This document shows, piece by piece, positions 26,022 to 35,052 of a stretch of DNA of 64,000 nucleotides. Position 1 is the first letter of the stretch. Every line of letters begins with the position of its first letter. The DNA is taken from contig NZ_CP009322.1 of assembly GCF_000959725.1 (NCBI RefSeq), positions 2,976,001 through 3,040,000 of the forward strand, written 5' to 3'. The position numbers and the translations under genes were made by a program. The notes beneath the pieces are model-generated. The model made no database searches. It was not told the origin of the DNA and saw only the letters and a program-made list of their open reading frames with translations. Source of the stretch: Burkholderia gladioli (lineage in GTDB: Bacteria > Pseudomonadota > Gammaproteobacteria > Burkholderiales > Burkholderiaceae).

Positions 26022-26483
26022 TCAGCGCGCCGCGTCGACCACCGCCTGCGGCACGGCGCGGAAGCTGATCGCGAGCCGGTTGTAGGCATTCATCAGACCG
26101 ATCGCGATGGTCAAATCCGACAGTTCCTGCTCGCCGAACACGGCGCGCGCGGCCTCGAACGCGCTATCGGGCACGCCCGTTTCCGATACGCGGGTGACGC
26201 TCTCGGCCCAGGCCAGCGCCGCGCGTTCGCGCTCGTCGAACAACGCGCCGGCTTCTTGCCACACCGGCACCAGCACCACGCGTTCGAGCTTGTCGCCCTT
26301 CTTCAGCAGATCGCGCGTGTGCATGTCGATGCAGTAGGCGCAGCCGTTGATCTGGCTGACGCGCAGGTAGACGAGGTCGACCAGGCGCTCCTCCAGCCCG
26401 CATTGAAGAATGTGCGCGTACACGCCGCCGAGGGCCTTGGTGCCGGCCGCAGAGGCCTTGCGGTAATCGAGACGTTGGGACAT
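26022..26483 (-). CDS. AhpD-like carboxymuconolactone decarboxylase family protein
   Basis: 153-residue all-helical protein of the AhpD superfamily. The redox and proton-relay motif CAYCIDMH (Cys48, Cys51, His55) is intact, preceded by LVYLRVSQING and followed by ERAALAWAESVT. Such proteins act as peroxidase-linked disulfide reductants in oxidative stress defence. The cupin gene at 26493-26936 ends 10 bases upstream on the same strand, so the two form a likely operon transcribed from the cupin gene. Confidence 0.9.
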   Translation of the reverse strand: MSQRLDYRKASAAGTKALGGVYAHILQCGLEERLVDLVYLRVSQINGCAYCIDMHTRDLLKKGDKLERVVLVPVWQEAGALFDERERAALAWAESVTRVSETGVPDSAFEAARAVFGEQELSDLTIAIGLMNAYNRLAISFRAVPQAVVDAAR

Positions 26484-26492
26484 TCGAGACTC

Positions 26493-26936
26493 CTATCGAT
26501 CGTTGATGGTGAGGGGGGCATCGCCGCTGTCGACCACGAACACGGCCAGCAGCCTGGCCGGCTCGCTCGCGCTGGCGTTGCGGCTGACCTGGTGGTGGGC
26601 GCCGGGCATTTCGTAGAAGGATTCGCCCGGGCCGTAGACGCGTTCGGGCTGGCCGTCGACCTGGCTGGCGATATGGCCCGACACCACGTAGGCGTAGATG
26701 AAGGCCGAATGCGCGTGATGATGCGGGCGCGAGGCGCCGCCGGGCGGGTAGTCGACCTCGACGGCCGTCAGCGACTTGCCGGGCAGGTTCGGCAGCGCGT
26801 GCGAGAAATTCGGCTTGACGGTTTCGGCGGGCGCGCCGGCGGCCGAGCCGCTTTCGGCGGTGGCGGCGTTGGCCGGGCCCGCCAGCGCGGCGCCCAGGGC
26901 CAGCAGCGCGGACATCAGGATGGGGGTGGTTTTCAC
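26493..26936 (-). CDS. Exported cupin-domain protein
   Basis: 147-residue protein. Residues 1-24 are a signal peptide (LLALGAALAGPANAATA). The cupin core has the first motif HHHAHSAFIYAYVVSGHIAS with the metal-binding histidines, then GESFYEMPGAHHQVSRN as the second motif. The start is GTG at 26934-26936, supported by AAGGAG 6 bases upstream; the longer frame from 27095 includes that site and is rejected. Function is probably metal-dependent small-molecule binding or enzyme activity in the periplasm. It is first in a likely operon with the AhpD-like gene. Confidence 0.82.
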   Translation of the reverse strand: MKTTPILMSALLALGAALAGPANAATAESGSAAGAPAETVKPNFSHALPNLPGKSLTAVEVDYPPGGASRPHHHAHSAFIYAYVVSGHIASQVDGQPERVYGPGESFYEMPGAHHQVSRNASASEPARLLAVFVVDSGDAPLTINDR

Positions 26937-27159
26937 GGGGTTCTCCTTGAACTCGGGGCCCATTCTGCGGCGGCCGAAGGTCAAGAAAAAGAACCAAAAA
27001 CGCACTATTCGACTGTACCGTCCACGCCCGAGCGCCGGCCCCGATTGCTGAGCGCCGCGCACCAGTCTGCTGCCGCGCAGGCCATGTTCACGCACCGCCC
27101 CGCTTCGCCAGAATGCGCATCGACATCCCTACCCGATCCGCATTCGACACGGAGCCCCC

Positions 27160-28476
27160 ATGAGCACACGAATCCCCCGCCGACAATGGCTGAAAGGCGC
27201 CTCGGGCCTGCTGGCCGCCGCGAGCCTGGGCCGGTTGGCCAACCGCGAGGCGAGCGCCGCCGAAGTAAGCGCCGCCGCGCCGCTCGACACTCGCTCGCTG
27301 GGCGCCTCGCCGCGCGCGGCGCTCGACGCCTGCCTGCAAAAAGCCGTCGACGACGGCACGCTCAAGAGCGTGGTGGCGATGGCCGCCACCGAGCGCGGGC
27401 TCGCCTACCAGGGCGCGCGCGGCCCGGCCAACGCGGCCGGCGAGCCGATCGGCGCCGATACGGTGTTCTGGATGCTGTCGATGACCAAGGCGATCACCGC
27501 CACCGCCTGCATGCAGCTGATCGAGCAGGGCCGGCTCGCGCTCGACCAGCCCGCCGCCGAGATCCTGCCGCAACTGAAGGCGCCGCAGGTGCTGGAGGGC
27601 TTCGACGCGGCCGGCCAGCCCAGGCTGCGCCCGGCGCGCCGCGCGATCACGGTGCGCCACCTGCTCACGCATACCTCGGGCTACACCTACAGCATCTGGA
27701 GCGAGGCGCTGGGCCGCTACGAACAGGTCACGGGCATGCCCGACATCGGCTACTCGCTGAACGGCGCCTTCGCGGCCCCGCTCGAATTCGAGCCCGGCGA
27801 GCGCTGGCAATACGGCATCAGCATGGATTGGGTGGGCAAGCTGGTGGAGGCGGTGACCGACCAGTCGCTGGAAGTGGCGTTCCGCGAGCGGATCTTCGCG
27901 CCGCTCGGCATGCGCGATACGGGCTTCCTGATCGGCAGCGCGCAGAAGCGTCGCGTCGCCACCCTGCATCGGCGCCAGGCCGATGGCTCGCTGACGCCGG
28001 AACCCTTCGAGACCAACCAGCGGCCCGAGTTCTTCATGGGCGGCGGCGGGCTGTTCAGCACCCCGCGCGACTACCTCGTCTTCCTGCAGATGCTGCTGAA
28101 CGGCGGCGCCTGGCGCGGCGAGCGGCTGCTGCGGCCCGACACTGTGGCGAGCATGTTCCGCAACCAGATCGGCGATCTTCAGGTTCGCGAAATGAAGACG
28201 GCCCAGCCGGCCTGGTCGAACAGCTTCGACCAGTTCCCCGGCGCGACGCACAAGTGGGGGCTGTCCTTCGATCTCAACAGCGAGCCGGGGCCGCACGGGC
28301 GCGGCGCCGGCTCGGGTAGCTGGGCCGGGCTGCTGAACACCTACTTCTGGATCGATCCCGTCAAGCGCGTGACGGGGGCGCTGTTCACGCAGATGCTGCC
28401 GTTCTACGACGCGCGCGTGGTCGATCTTTACGGGCGCTTCGAGCGCGGGCTCTACGACGGGCTGGGCCGGGCCTGA
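27160..28476 (+). CDS. Family VIII esterase / class C beta-lactamase-fold serine hydrolase, Tat-exported
   Basis: 438-residue serine hydrolase. The N terminus PRRQWLKGASGLLAAASL is a twin-arginine signal. Catalytic residues follow the beta-lactamase plan: SMTK (Ser107, Lys110), the tyrosine in WQYGIS (Tyr218) and a WAG-type third motif in GSWAGLL near residue 385. TVRHLLTHTSGYTYSIW and FMGGGGLFSTPRDYLVFLQMLL are typical of EstB-like family VIII esterases, which cleave short-chain esters and rarely true beta-lactams. The gene is divergent from the cupin/AhpD pair with a 223-bp spacer. Confidence 0.9.
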   Translation: MSTRIPRRQWLKGASGLLAAASLGRLANREASAAEVSAAAPLDTRSLGASPRAALDACLQKAVDDGTLKSVVAMAATERGLAYQGARGPANAAGEPIGADTVFWMLSMTKAITATACMQLIEQGRLALDQPAAEILPQLKAPQVLEGFDAAGQPRLRPARRAITVRHLLTHTSGYTYSIWSEALGRYEQVTGMPDIGYSLNGAFAAPLEFEPGERWQYGISMDWVGKLVEAVTDQSLEVAFRERIFAPLGMRDTGFLIGSAQKRRVATLHRRQADGSLTPEPFETNQRPEFFMGGGGLFSTPRDYLVFLQMLLNGGAWRGERLLRPDTVASMFRNQIGDLQVREMKTAQPAWSNSFDQFPGATHKWGLSFDLNSEPGPHGRGAGSGSWAGLLNTYFWIDPVKRVTGALFTQMLPFYDARVVDLYGRFERGLYDGLGRA

Positions 28477-28574
28477 GCCGCGCCGCTCGCGCGACACAGT
28501 GGCGGCGGCCGTGGCTCGGGCAGCGGCATCCTCGAAGCCCGATCCGCCTATGTCACCCGAGCCGCGTGCGTCGC

Positions 28575-29042
28575 TCAGGTCCCATTCGCGCCGCCGTTCG
28601 CGACGGGCCGCTCGCGCGACAGCCCCTCGGAGAATACCTTCAGTGCTTCGAGCAAGGGCATCAGCGCCTGCCACAGCGCCTCGTCGTGCAGCAGCCGATA
28701 CGCGCCCGTCACGCCGGGCGCCGTGTCGTGATGCGCGGCCGGCTGCCAGCTCGTGACATGCCGGATCGCATCGCCGGCGGCCAGCGCGGTGCGCTCCAGT
28801 TGCTCGGGCGGGATGCGCGACAGGGCGGTCAGCAGCACGAGCAGGTTCTGCATGCCGTTCTGCACCACCGGCTGGTCGAGGCCGGACAGCATGCCGGCGA
28901 CATGGCTATTCGTATCGACGAAGTCGTGCGCGACGCGCAGGAAGCCATGCTGGTGAAGGCTGTCGAGCAGATGGCCGAGCGCATCGTGCGCGGCCGGCCG
29001 GGCTGCCGGGGAAGAGGAATCGGGATTGGCGGGATCGGCCAT
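28575..29042 (-). CDS. DUF1641 family helical protein
   Basis: 155-residue cytoplasmic protein. After a Ser/Pro/Ala-rich leader it is helical: ALGHLLDSLHQHGFLRVAHD, then GMLSGLDQPVVQNGMQNLL, and ends near ALMPLLEALKVFSEGLS. This resembles DUF1641 proteins, which often sit beside flavin oxidoreductase or formate dehydrogenase genes. Function unknown. The ATG at 29040-29042 has GGAG upstream. It is divergent from the flavin reductase-like gene; the stretch between them (29043-29407) carries one long perfect palindrome and no other gene. Confidence 0.75.
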   Translation of the reverse strand: MADPANPDSSSPAARPAAHDALGHLLDSLHQHGFLRVAHDFVDTNSHVAGMLSGLDQPVVQNGMQNLLVLLTALSRIPPEQLERTALAAGDAIRHVTSWQPAAHHDTAPGVTGAYRLLHDEALWQALMPLLEALKVFSEGLSRERPVANGGANGT

Positions 29043-29347
29043 CGTTGCATCTCCGCAGGTAGGCCGCCTCGCATGGCGAGCGCGGCGCACGGGTGGGCGG
29101 CGACGTCGGGCCGCTGGCTGGGAAGACCGAGAAACACTGCGTGCCGGGCCGCGGACGCCGATCGACCTCGCATCCTCGCATGGAGTCGTGCCGCGATGCA
29201 GGGGCGCCGAACGCGGCTCGCGTCGACGCACCCGCACGCGAGGCCGGGCTCGCCTGGCACGAAGCATCTGGCGTGCCCGCGAGCGCGAAGCTGGCTTGCC
29301 GGATCGGGGCGCGTTTCATGCCCGATTGCACGGCAAGAACCGGAGCG

Positions 29348-29367
29348 CGCCGGGCGGCGCCGCCCGG
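29348..29367. promoter_or_regulatory. Perfect 20-bp palindrome before the flavin reductase-like gene
   Basis: GCCGGGCGGC (29348-29357) is followed directly by its exact inverse GCCGCCCGGC (29358-29367), ending 41 bases before the ATG. It may be an operator or a 5' leader hairpin. GC-rich composition makes chance more likely than usual. Confidence 0.35.
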
Positions 29368-29407
29368 CATCCTGGGAACCGTCAACCACCCACCCAGGAA
29401 ACCCGTC

Positions 29408-30070
29408 ATGCACGTCACCGCCCATCCCTCGATCCTCTACTTCGGCACGCCCGTCGCCCTGCTCGCTACCGTGAACGCCGACGGCAGCCACAACCTCGCG
29501 CCGATGTCCTCGGTGTTCTGGCTCGGCTGGCGCTGCTTCCTCGGCCTGCAGGGCAGCTCGAAGACCACCGAGAACCTGCGCCGCACGCGGCAGTTGGTGG
29601 TCAACCTGCCCTCGCCGGAACTGGTCGGCGCGGTCGACCGGCTGGCCCGCACCACCGGCTCGAACCCTGTGCCGCAGGACAAGCTGGAGCGCGGCTATCG
29701 CCACGAGCAGGACAAGTTCGGCGTGGCCGGGCTGACGGCCCTGCCTGCCGAGACGGTGCTCGCGCCGCGCGTGGCCGAATGCCCGGTGCAACTGGAAGCC
29801 GTGCTGGAGGACGAGCACGCCTACGACGCGGAAGGCCCGATGTCCGGTTTCATCGCGATCCTGGAAGCGCGCATCACGCGCGTGCACGTGGACCGCGCGA
29901 TCCTGATGGACGGCCACCCGAACCGTATCGATCCCGACAAGTGGCGCCCGCTGATCATGAGCTTCCAGGAGTATTACGGGCTCGGGCCGAAGCTGCATCC
30001 CTCGCGGCTCGGCGAGATTCCCGAGGAGCTGTATCGCACGCCGGACTTCGAGCGCGCGGTCGAGGCCTGA
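29408..30070 (+). CDS. Flavin reductase-like FMN-binding protein
   Basis: 220-residue protein of the flavin reductase-like, FMN-binding split-barrel family. LLATVNADGSHNLAPMSSVFWLG and LGLQGSSKTTENLRRTRQLVVN form the flavin pocket. Then comes the domain typical of the DIM6/NTAB group (CPVQLEAVLEDEHAYDAE, GFIAILEARITRVHVDRAIL), and the protein ends with RTPDFERAVEA. It may act as an FMN reductase or FMN-dependent oxidoreductase. The ATG at 29408 starts at the barrel; the longer frame from 29093 is not supported. Confidence 0.85.
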   Translation: MHVTAHPSILYFGTPVALLATVNADGSHNLAPMSSVFWLGWRCFLGLQGSSKTTENLRRTRQLVVNLPSPELVGAVDRLARTTGSNPVPQDKLERGYRHEQDKFGVAGLTALPAETVLAPRVAECPVQLEAVLEDEHAYDAEGPMSGFIAILEARITRVHVDRAILMDGHPNRIDPDKWRPLIMSFQEYYGLGPKLHPSRLGEIPEELYRTPDFERAVEA

Positions 30071-30163
30071 GCGGACGAGCCGCGCGCGCCGGCGCCGGCG
30101 CCGATGCGCATCGCGTTGGCGCGCGGGCCTCGATCGCCTCGCGCCTCGCGCGGCCTTGTCGAC

Positions 30164-31711
30164 TCAGCCCGCGCTCTCGCGCGGAAACGTCAGCACGAAG
30201 CGCGTGCCGCCGGCATCGCTCTCGGCATACACGGTGCCGCCATGCAGCTCCATCACCGAACGCACGATCGCCAGGCCCAGCCCGGCCACGCCGCCGGTAC
30301 CGGGCGCCTGGCGGCTGCGTGCCGGATCGGCGCGATAGAAGCGGTCGAAGATGCGCTCCAGCAGCTCGGGCGCGATCGGCTCGCCGGGGTTGGTCACGCT
30401 GATGGTCAGCGCCTCGGCGCTCTCGCTCGCGGCCAGCCGGATCTCGCCGCCGCGCGGCGTGTAGCGCAGCGCATTGGCCAGCAGGTTGCCGATCGCGCGG
30501 CGGAACAGCTCCAGCTCGGCACTCAGCCGCCCGCCGCCTTCCACCCGCAGTTGCAGGCCGGCCTCGTCGGCGAGGCCCTCGAAATAACCGGCGATGCGCA
30601 GCAGTTCCTCACGCACCTCGAAGTCGCGCCGATGCGTGACGAAGCCGGGATGCTCGGCGCGCGCGAGGAACAGCACGTTCTCGATCATGCGCGACAGGCG
30701 CTCGTATTCCTCCAGGTTCGATTCCAGCAGCGCCTCGTATTCGGTCGCCGTGCGCGGCCGGCCGAGCGCCACCTCGGTGGCGCCGCGCATGTTGTTGAGC
30801 GGCGTGCGCAGGTCGTGGGCCAGGTCGGCGCTGAACTGCGAGAGCTGGCGAAAGCCCCGTTGCAGGCGCGCCAGCATCGCGTTGACGGCCTCGACCAGCG
30901 GCGCCAGCTCGCGCGGCACGCGCCCCGCGTCGAGCCGCGTATCGAGCCGATCGACCGTGATGCGGCCGGTATCGGCCACCACCCCGCGCAGCGGCCGCAG
31001 CGACAGGCGGATCAGGGCATAACCAACCAGCATCGAGAGCGCCGCGCCCACCCCGCCGGCCAGCCACAGCGTGTCGCGATAGCGGTCCAGCAGCGCGCGG
31101 CCGTCGCGCAGGTTGCGGGCGAGCACCAGCGCCACGCGCGTGCCGTCGCGCAGCCGCGCGTCGACCACCATGCCGTGCACCGGCATCCCGCCGCGCGTGG
31201 CCCAGGCGACGATCTGCGTGCCGACGATGCGCGCGGCCGGGTCCACATGCGGAGTGCCGCGCGGCACGATCGCGGCCAGCCCAAGCGCGTCGGGGCCGGG
31301 CCCTGCCTCGGCGCCGCTCGCCGCCTTCGGCGCCGGCTCGTCCTCGCCGGCATCCAGCTCGCGCGCATCGGGCCGCTGCGCGGCGGCGGCCGGATCGCCC
31401 GGCAAGGTGATCGCGAGATTGCGCGAGGCCAGCAGTTCCCCGTCCTCGGCGGCGGCCGCGAAGGACAGTGCGTTGTTGCCGAACACCACGCTGCTCAGGC
31501 GCTCGGCATGCGCGCGCACGTCCCCGGCCGAGGCCAGTTCCTCGGCCAGGCGCCGCGCATGGCGCGCGGCCAGCACCACGTCGAGGTCGCTCTGCTCGCT
31601 GACCTGCCGGTCCAGTTGCAGGTACACGTAGCTGCCGACCAGCGCGAACACGGCCAGCGTCATCGCGCCGAAGGCGACAGCGAGCGCGGCCGTCAGCGAA
31701 CGCGCTCGCAT
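30164..31711 (-). CDS. Heavy-metal-type sensor histidine kinase (CusS/IrlS group)
   Basis: 515-residue inner-membrane kinase. Transmembrane helices at about residues 9-31 and 214-236 flank a periplasmic domain of about 180 residues. HAMP follows, then the phospho-acceptor SADLAHDLRTPLNNMRG with His299, N-box NLLANALRYTPRGGE and ATP-binding GVAGLGLAIVRSVMELHGG. The RTPLNNM variant and architecture are typical of metal-responsive kinases, but the periplasmic part is Pro/Ala-rich and metal ligands are not obvious. Its ATG overlaps the response regulator stop (31711), so the two are coupled. Confidence 0.93.
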   Translation of the reverse strand: MRARSLTAALAVAFGAMTLAVFALVGSYVYLQLDRQVSEQSDLDVVLAARHARRLAEELASAGDVRAHAERLSSVVFGNNALSFAAAAEDGELLASRNLAITLPGDPAAAAQRPDARELDAGEDEPAPKAASGAEAGPGPDALGLAAIVPRGTPHVDPAARIVGTQIVAWATRGGMPVHGMVVDARLRDGTRVALVLARNLRDGRALLDRYRDTLWLAGGVGAALSMLVGYALIRLSLRPLRGVVADTGRITVDRLDTRLDAGRVPRELAPLVEAVNAMLARLQRGFRQLSQFSADLAHDLRTPLNNMRGATEVALGRPRTATEYEALLESNLEEYERLSRMIENVLFLARAEHPGFVTHRRDFEVREELLRIAGYFEGLADEAGLQLRVEGGGRLSAELELFRRAIGNLLANALRYTPRGGEIRLAASESAEALTISVTNPGEPIAPELLERIFDRFYRADPARSRQAPGTGGVAGLGLAIVRSVMELHGGTVYAESDAGGTRFVLTFPRESAG

Positions 31712-32391
31712 CAGGGCGCCTCGTCCTTCAGTTCGAGCACGTAGCCGACGCCGCGCACGGTATGCACCAGCTTGACGGGAAACTCGTCGTCGATCTTCAC
31801 GCGCAGCCGGCGGATCGCCACGTCCACCACGTTGGTATCGCTGTCGAAGTTCATGTCCCAGACGTAGGAGGCGATCTGCGTGCGGCTCAGCACCTCGCCC
31901 TGGCGCCGGGCCAGCAGGTGCAGCAGCGCGAACTCGCGCGGCGTCAGCTCGATGCGGGTCGCGCCGCGCCGCACGCGGCGGCGCAGCACGTCGATCTCCA
32001 GGTCGCCGATCGCGATCCATTCCGATTCGCGCGGCGGCCCGCGGCGCGCCAGGGTGCGCACCCGGGCCAGCAGCTCGACGAAGGCGAAGGGCTTGACGAG
32101 GTAGTCGTCGGCGCCGAGTTCGAGCCCGCGCACGCGGTCCTCGACATCGTCGCGCGCGGTCAGGAACAGCACCGGCGTGGCCTTGCTCGCGCGCAGCCGC
32201 TGCAGCACCGCCCAGCCGTCGAGCACGGGCAGCATCACGTCGAGCACGATCACGTCGTAGGGCTCCTCCTCGGCGAGCAGCAGCCCGTCGGCGCCGTCGG
32301 TGGCCAGGTCCACGCTCATGCCCGATTCCTCGAGCCCCTTCTTCAGATAGGCGCCCGTCTTCGGCTCGTCTTCGACTACCAGGATTCGCAC
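31711..32391 (-). CDS. Heavy-metal-type response regulator (CusR/IrlR/CopR group)
   Basis: 226-residue OmpR-family regulator. Receiver acidic residues are in VVEDEPK, phosphorylated Asp51 is in [14 protein letters not shown], and DDYLVKPF holds the conserved lysine. The DNA-binding domain has [20 protein letters not shown], then [18 protein letters not shown] and [10 protein letters not shown], which is diagnostic of the metal-responsive branch. Two CopR-like boxes at 32466-32480 and 32529-32543 lie between it and the divergent DUF4148 and cytochrome c genes, suggesting autoregulation and control of that pair. Confidence 0.93.
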   Translation of the reverse strand: MRILVVEDEPKTGAYLKKGLEESGMSVDLATDGADGLLLAEEEPYDVIVLDVMLPVLDGWAVLQRLRASKATPVLFLTARDDVEDRVRGLELGADDYLVKPFAFVELLARVRTLARRGPPRESEWIAIGDLEIDVLRRRVRRGATRIELTPREFALLHLLARRQGEVLSRTQIASYVWDMNFDSDTNVVDVAIRRLRVKIDDEFPVKLVHTVRGVGYVLELKDEAP

Positions 32392-32465
32392 CGCGCGCTC
32401 CCACCAGGTTGATACGCGCCGATGGTACCGGGATTCGCGCCGTCCGTGCCGGCCACGCGCGCGGA

Positions 32466-32480
32466 TGACGAAAATGTAAT
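32466..32480 (+). promoter_or_regulatory. CopR/CusR-like box, copy 1
   Basis: TGACGAAAATGTAAT fits the loose pattern TGACnnnnnnGTnAT of metal-type two-component regulators. It lies 75 bases upstream of the response regulator start. Confidence 0.45.
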
Positions 32481-32528
32481 CGGCGCGGGCCGGCAGCGCC
32501 CCGTGCGAGCGGCCCGGCGCGGCACAGA

Positions 32529-32543
32529 TGACAAATCGGTAAT
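32529..32543 (+). promoter_or_regulatory. CopR/CusR-like box, copy 2
   Basis: TGACAAATCGGTAAT is a good match to TGACAnnTnnGTnAT. It is in the same orientation as copy 1 and 63 bases (six helical turns) from it, about 111 bases upstream of the DUF4148 gene. Confidence 0.55.
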
Positions 32544-32653
32544 GAACGCGTCAGCATCGCGCGACGCCCGCGCGGCCAGAATCGCCTTCATCGGCCCGCC
32601 GTCTCCCCACGACGCCGCAGCCGCCTCGCCCATGGTGGGCGAGCAAGGAGCCC

Positions 32654-33016
32654 ATGATGCGATTCCCGATCCGGGCGGCACGCGCCGCCTCGCTGCTGGC
32701 GGCCTGCCTGGCCTGCTATTCGCAGGCCGGCCACGCGCAAACGAGCCGCGCCCAGGTGCGGGCCGAGCTGGTGCGCATCGAGCAGGCCGGCTTCGATCCG
32801 CTGCGCGAGCCGCTAGAATTCCCGGCCGACATCCAGGCCGCCGAGGCGCGGCTGGCGGCCGGCGGTGCGACGGCAGTCGCCGCGACGCCAGCGCTGCCGG
32901 CACTGGCGAACGCCGCCGGCGGCCATGCCTCGACGACGCCCCGCGTGACGAGCGTAGCAAGCGCAACGCATGACGGCGGCGTCGAGAACGGCGACGCACC
33001 GGCCCTCTCCCACTGA
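32654..33016 (+). CDS. DUF4148-type small secreted protein
   Basis: 120-residue exported protein: signal peptide at residues 1-28 (LLAACLACYSQAGHAQ), then the DUF4148 motif SRAQVRAELVRIEQAGFDP followed by a low-complexity Ala/Thr tail. DUF4148 is common in Burkholderia and often lies next to metal-type two-component systems; function unknown. Two consecutive ATG codons (32654 and 32657) follow AAGGAG; spacing slightly favours the second. It is divergent from the regulator/kinase pair and 11 bases before the cytochrome c gene, so it is probably cotranscribed with it. Confidence 0.8.
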   Translation: MMRFPIRAARAASLLAACLACYSQAGHAQTSRAQVRAELVRIEQAGFDPLREPLEFPADIQAAEARLAAGGATAVAATPALPALANAAGGHASTTPRVTSVASATHDGGVENGDAPALSH

Positions 33017-33027
33017 GCACCGCGCCC

Positions 33028-33591
33028 ATGTCCACTTCCCGCTTCCCGCTCAAGACCGTCTGCCTGACGCTGGCGGCCACCGCACTGGCCGGCGCGGCCG
33101 GCGCGCTCGGCCTCATCTATTCCGGCTACTACGACGTCTCCGCCATCCCGCCTCACAACCCGCTGGTCGCCTGGGCGCTTCACAGCACCTACGAACACTC
33201 GCTGCACCGCCATGCGCAAGGCATCGTCGCCCCGCCCGACCTGATGAGCGAGGCGAACCTGGCCGCCGGCGCGCGGCGCTACGCGGCCACCTGCGTGGCC
33301 TGCCACGGCGCGCCGGGGCAGCCGCCCGGGCCGATCGCGCAAGGCATCCTGCCGGCCGCGCCGCTGCTGCTGGCCGCCACGCGCCGCAACAAGCCGCCCC
33401 TGATGTTCTGGACCATCCGCAACGGCGTGCGCATGACGGCCATGCCGGCCTTCGGCAAGAGCTTCGACGACCACGAGATCTGGCAACTGGCGGCCTTCCT
33501 GAACCACGCTCGCGGCATCTCGGCCGGCGATTACGCGAAGCTGGTGGCGGCCGGTGGGCCGCCCGCGCCCGCGCCGGCCGTCGCGCCCTGA
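33028..33591 (+). CDS. Membrane-anchored c-type cytochrome
   Basis: 187-residue class I cytochrome c facing the periplasm. An N-terminal hydrophobic segment (about residues 10-31) is a signal or anchor. The heme-attachment site is CVACH (Cys89, Cys92, His93), and the distal methionine is probably Met139 in MTAMPAFG. It ends in a Pro/Ala tail. It probably serves as a small electron carrier; its partner is not evident. Second gene after the DUF4148 gene, and potentially under the metal-type response regulator. Converges closely on the porin gene. Confidence 0.9.
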   Translation: MSTSRFPLKTVCLTLAATALAGAAGALGLIYSGYYDVSAIPPHNPLVAWALHSTYEHSLHRHAQGIVAPPDLMSEANLAAGARRYAATCVACHGAPGQPPGPIAQGILPAAPLLLAATRRNKPPLMFWTIRNGVRMTAMPAFGKSFDDHEIWQLAAFLNHARGISAGDYAKLVAAGGPPAPAPAVAP

Positions 33592-33599
33592 GCCCTGCG

Positions 33600-34709
33600 T
33601 CAGAACACCGTGCGCAGGCTCAGGCTCGCCCCGAAGTTGTTGGCCTTGCCGGCGAAGTTCAGCGGCCCGTTCGGATCGTTGACCGAGGCGCCGGACAGAT
33701 GGCTGTGGTCCACCTCGAGATAGACGTCGGTGCGCTTGCTGAGCAGGTAGTCGACGATGCCGTAGACGGTCTGCGTCGTGCCGCTGCGGCCGGGCGCGAC
33801 ATTGTTCGCGTGATCGTAGGCATAGGAGCCGATCACGCGCCATTGCGGCGCGAGCTGCCAGGACGCGCCGACCCGCACGAACGCGTCGTTGCGCGCGCTG
33901 CCCTGCGGGCCCGACGCGGTGGTGGCATTGCCGACGATGCTGGTATTGGCCAACGGCCCGCCGCTATTGGCCGCCGCCACGTTGAAACCGGCGTCGCGGC
34001 GCGCGTCGATGCCGTACAGGTAGAGCGCGAGCGGCCCCCAGGCATAGGTGCCGCCGAGCGAGCCGACCAGCAGCTTGTGGCCACCGCCGTCCTTCGACTG
34101 CGCGCCGGCGATGCCGAGCTTGCCGCCGCCGAAGCGATAGATCAGCGAGGCGGTGCTGGTGCTGCCCGACACGGCGCTGCCGGGCTGGCCGCCGAAGGCA
34201 TGCTGCACCTGCAGCGTGACCGGCCCGAAATCCTTCTCGTATTGCAGCGTGTTGTCGAAGCGGATGCCCACCAGGAACAGCGACCAGTCGGTCGCGTTGA
34301 CGTTGCCGCCGCCGATCGGGTCGAAGTTGAAGGCATAGAAGTTGTAGATGCCGCCATACTGGCGCCCCAGCTTGACGGTGCCGAAGCGATCGCTCTGCAG
34401 GCCGACCCAGGCGAAGCGCCCGAACAGCTGCCCTTGCTGGTCGGACTTGCCGTTGGCGATATTGAAGCCCGATTCGAGCTGGAAGATCGCGCGCGTGCCG
34501 CCGCCCAGTTCCTCCACGCCCTTCAGGCCGAAGCGGTTGCCGTTGACGGCGCCTTCGTTGATGCCGACCGTATTGCCGGCGGCCGAGCTCTGGAAGCGTA
34601 TCGCCTCGTCGATCAGGCCATAGAGGGTGACGCTCGATTGCGCATGCGCGAGCCCGCAGGCGAGCGCCAGCCCGATACCAATGCCGATATCGCCGATGAT
34701 CTTCTTCAT
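33600..34709 (-). CDS. Gram-negative porin (Porin_4/OmpC-like)
   Basis: 369-residue outer-membrane trimeric porin. It has a signal peptide ending GLAHAQ, a first strand SSVTLYGLIDEAIRF, the standard GNRFGLKGVEELGGGTRAIFQLESGFN and SDRFGTVKLGRQY segments of Burkholderia porins, and a terminal strand SLSLRTVF ending in phenylalanine. The ATG at 34707-34709 starts the signal peptide. The 343-bp region upstream (34710-35052) contains its promoter region and the 3' end region of the LysR gene; I see no further gene there. Confidence 0.93.
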   Translation of the reverse strand: MKKIIGDIGIGIGLALACGLAHAQSSVTLYGLIDEAIRFQSSAAGNTVGINEGAVNGNRFGLKGVEELGGGTRAIFQLESGFNIANGKSDQQGQLFGRFAWVGLQSDRFGTVKLGRQYGGIYNFYAFNFDPIGGGNVNATDWSLFLVGIRFDNTLQYEKDFGPVTLQVQHAFGGQPGSAVSGSTSTASLIYRFGGGKLGIAGAQSKDGGGHKLLVGSLGGTYAWGPLALYLYGIDARRDAGFNVAAANSGGPLANTSIVGNATTASGPQGSARNDAFVRVGASWQLAPQWRVIGSYAYDHANNVAPGRSGTTQTVYGIVDYLLSKRTDVYLEVDHSHLSGASVNDPNGPLNFAGKANNFGASLSLRTVF

Positions 34710-35052
34710 TCGTTTTCCTGATTGATTTCGATTCGCCAGGCCGCGCGCATCGATCTTCCCCGCGGCTTTCGCCAACCGGCGGCGCATCGCGCGAGGCCAT
34801 GCGCCGCCGGCAACCCCTGCTCCGTATCGAACGCGCGCCGTGGCTCGCAGTCCGCGATTCACGGCTTGCGCGGCAACGATCTCCGGGCAGGGCTGATTCT
34901 GTTATGGCCGATTCGGCAGGTCGAACTTGAAAATTAAATCGCGCGCATAAGGATTTCGAATACCGCGGGCGCGGTGCGCGACAGGCGAACGCAAGCGCGC
35001 GACACCATCACGGCCTCGCGCGCGGAAGACACGAAAAGGAAGGAAACGCCGC

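Noticed and set aside
29043..29407. Upstream extension of the flavin reductase-like gene to 29093
   Set aside because: The extra 105 residues have no similarity to the family and include non-coding composition; the conserved fold begins at the ATG at 29408.
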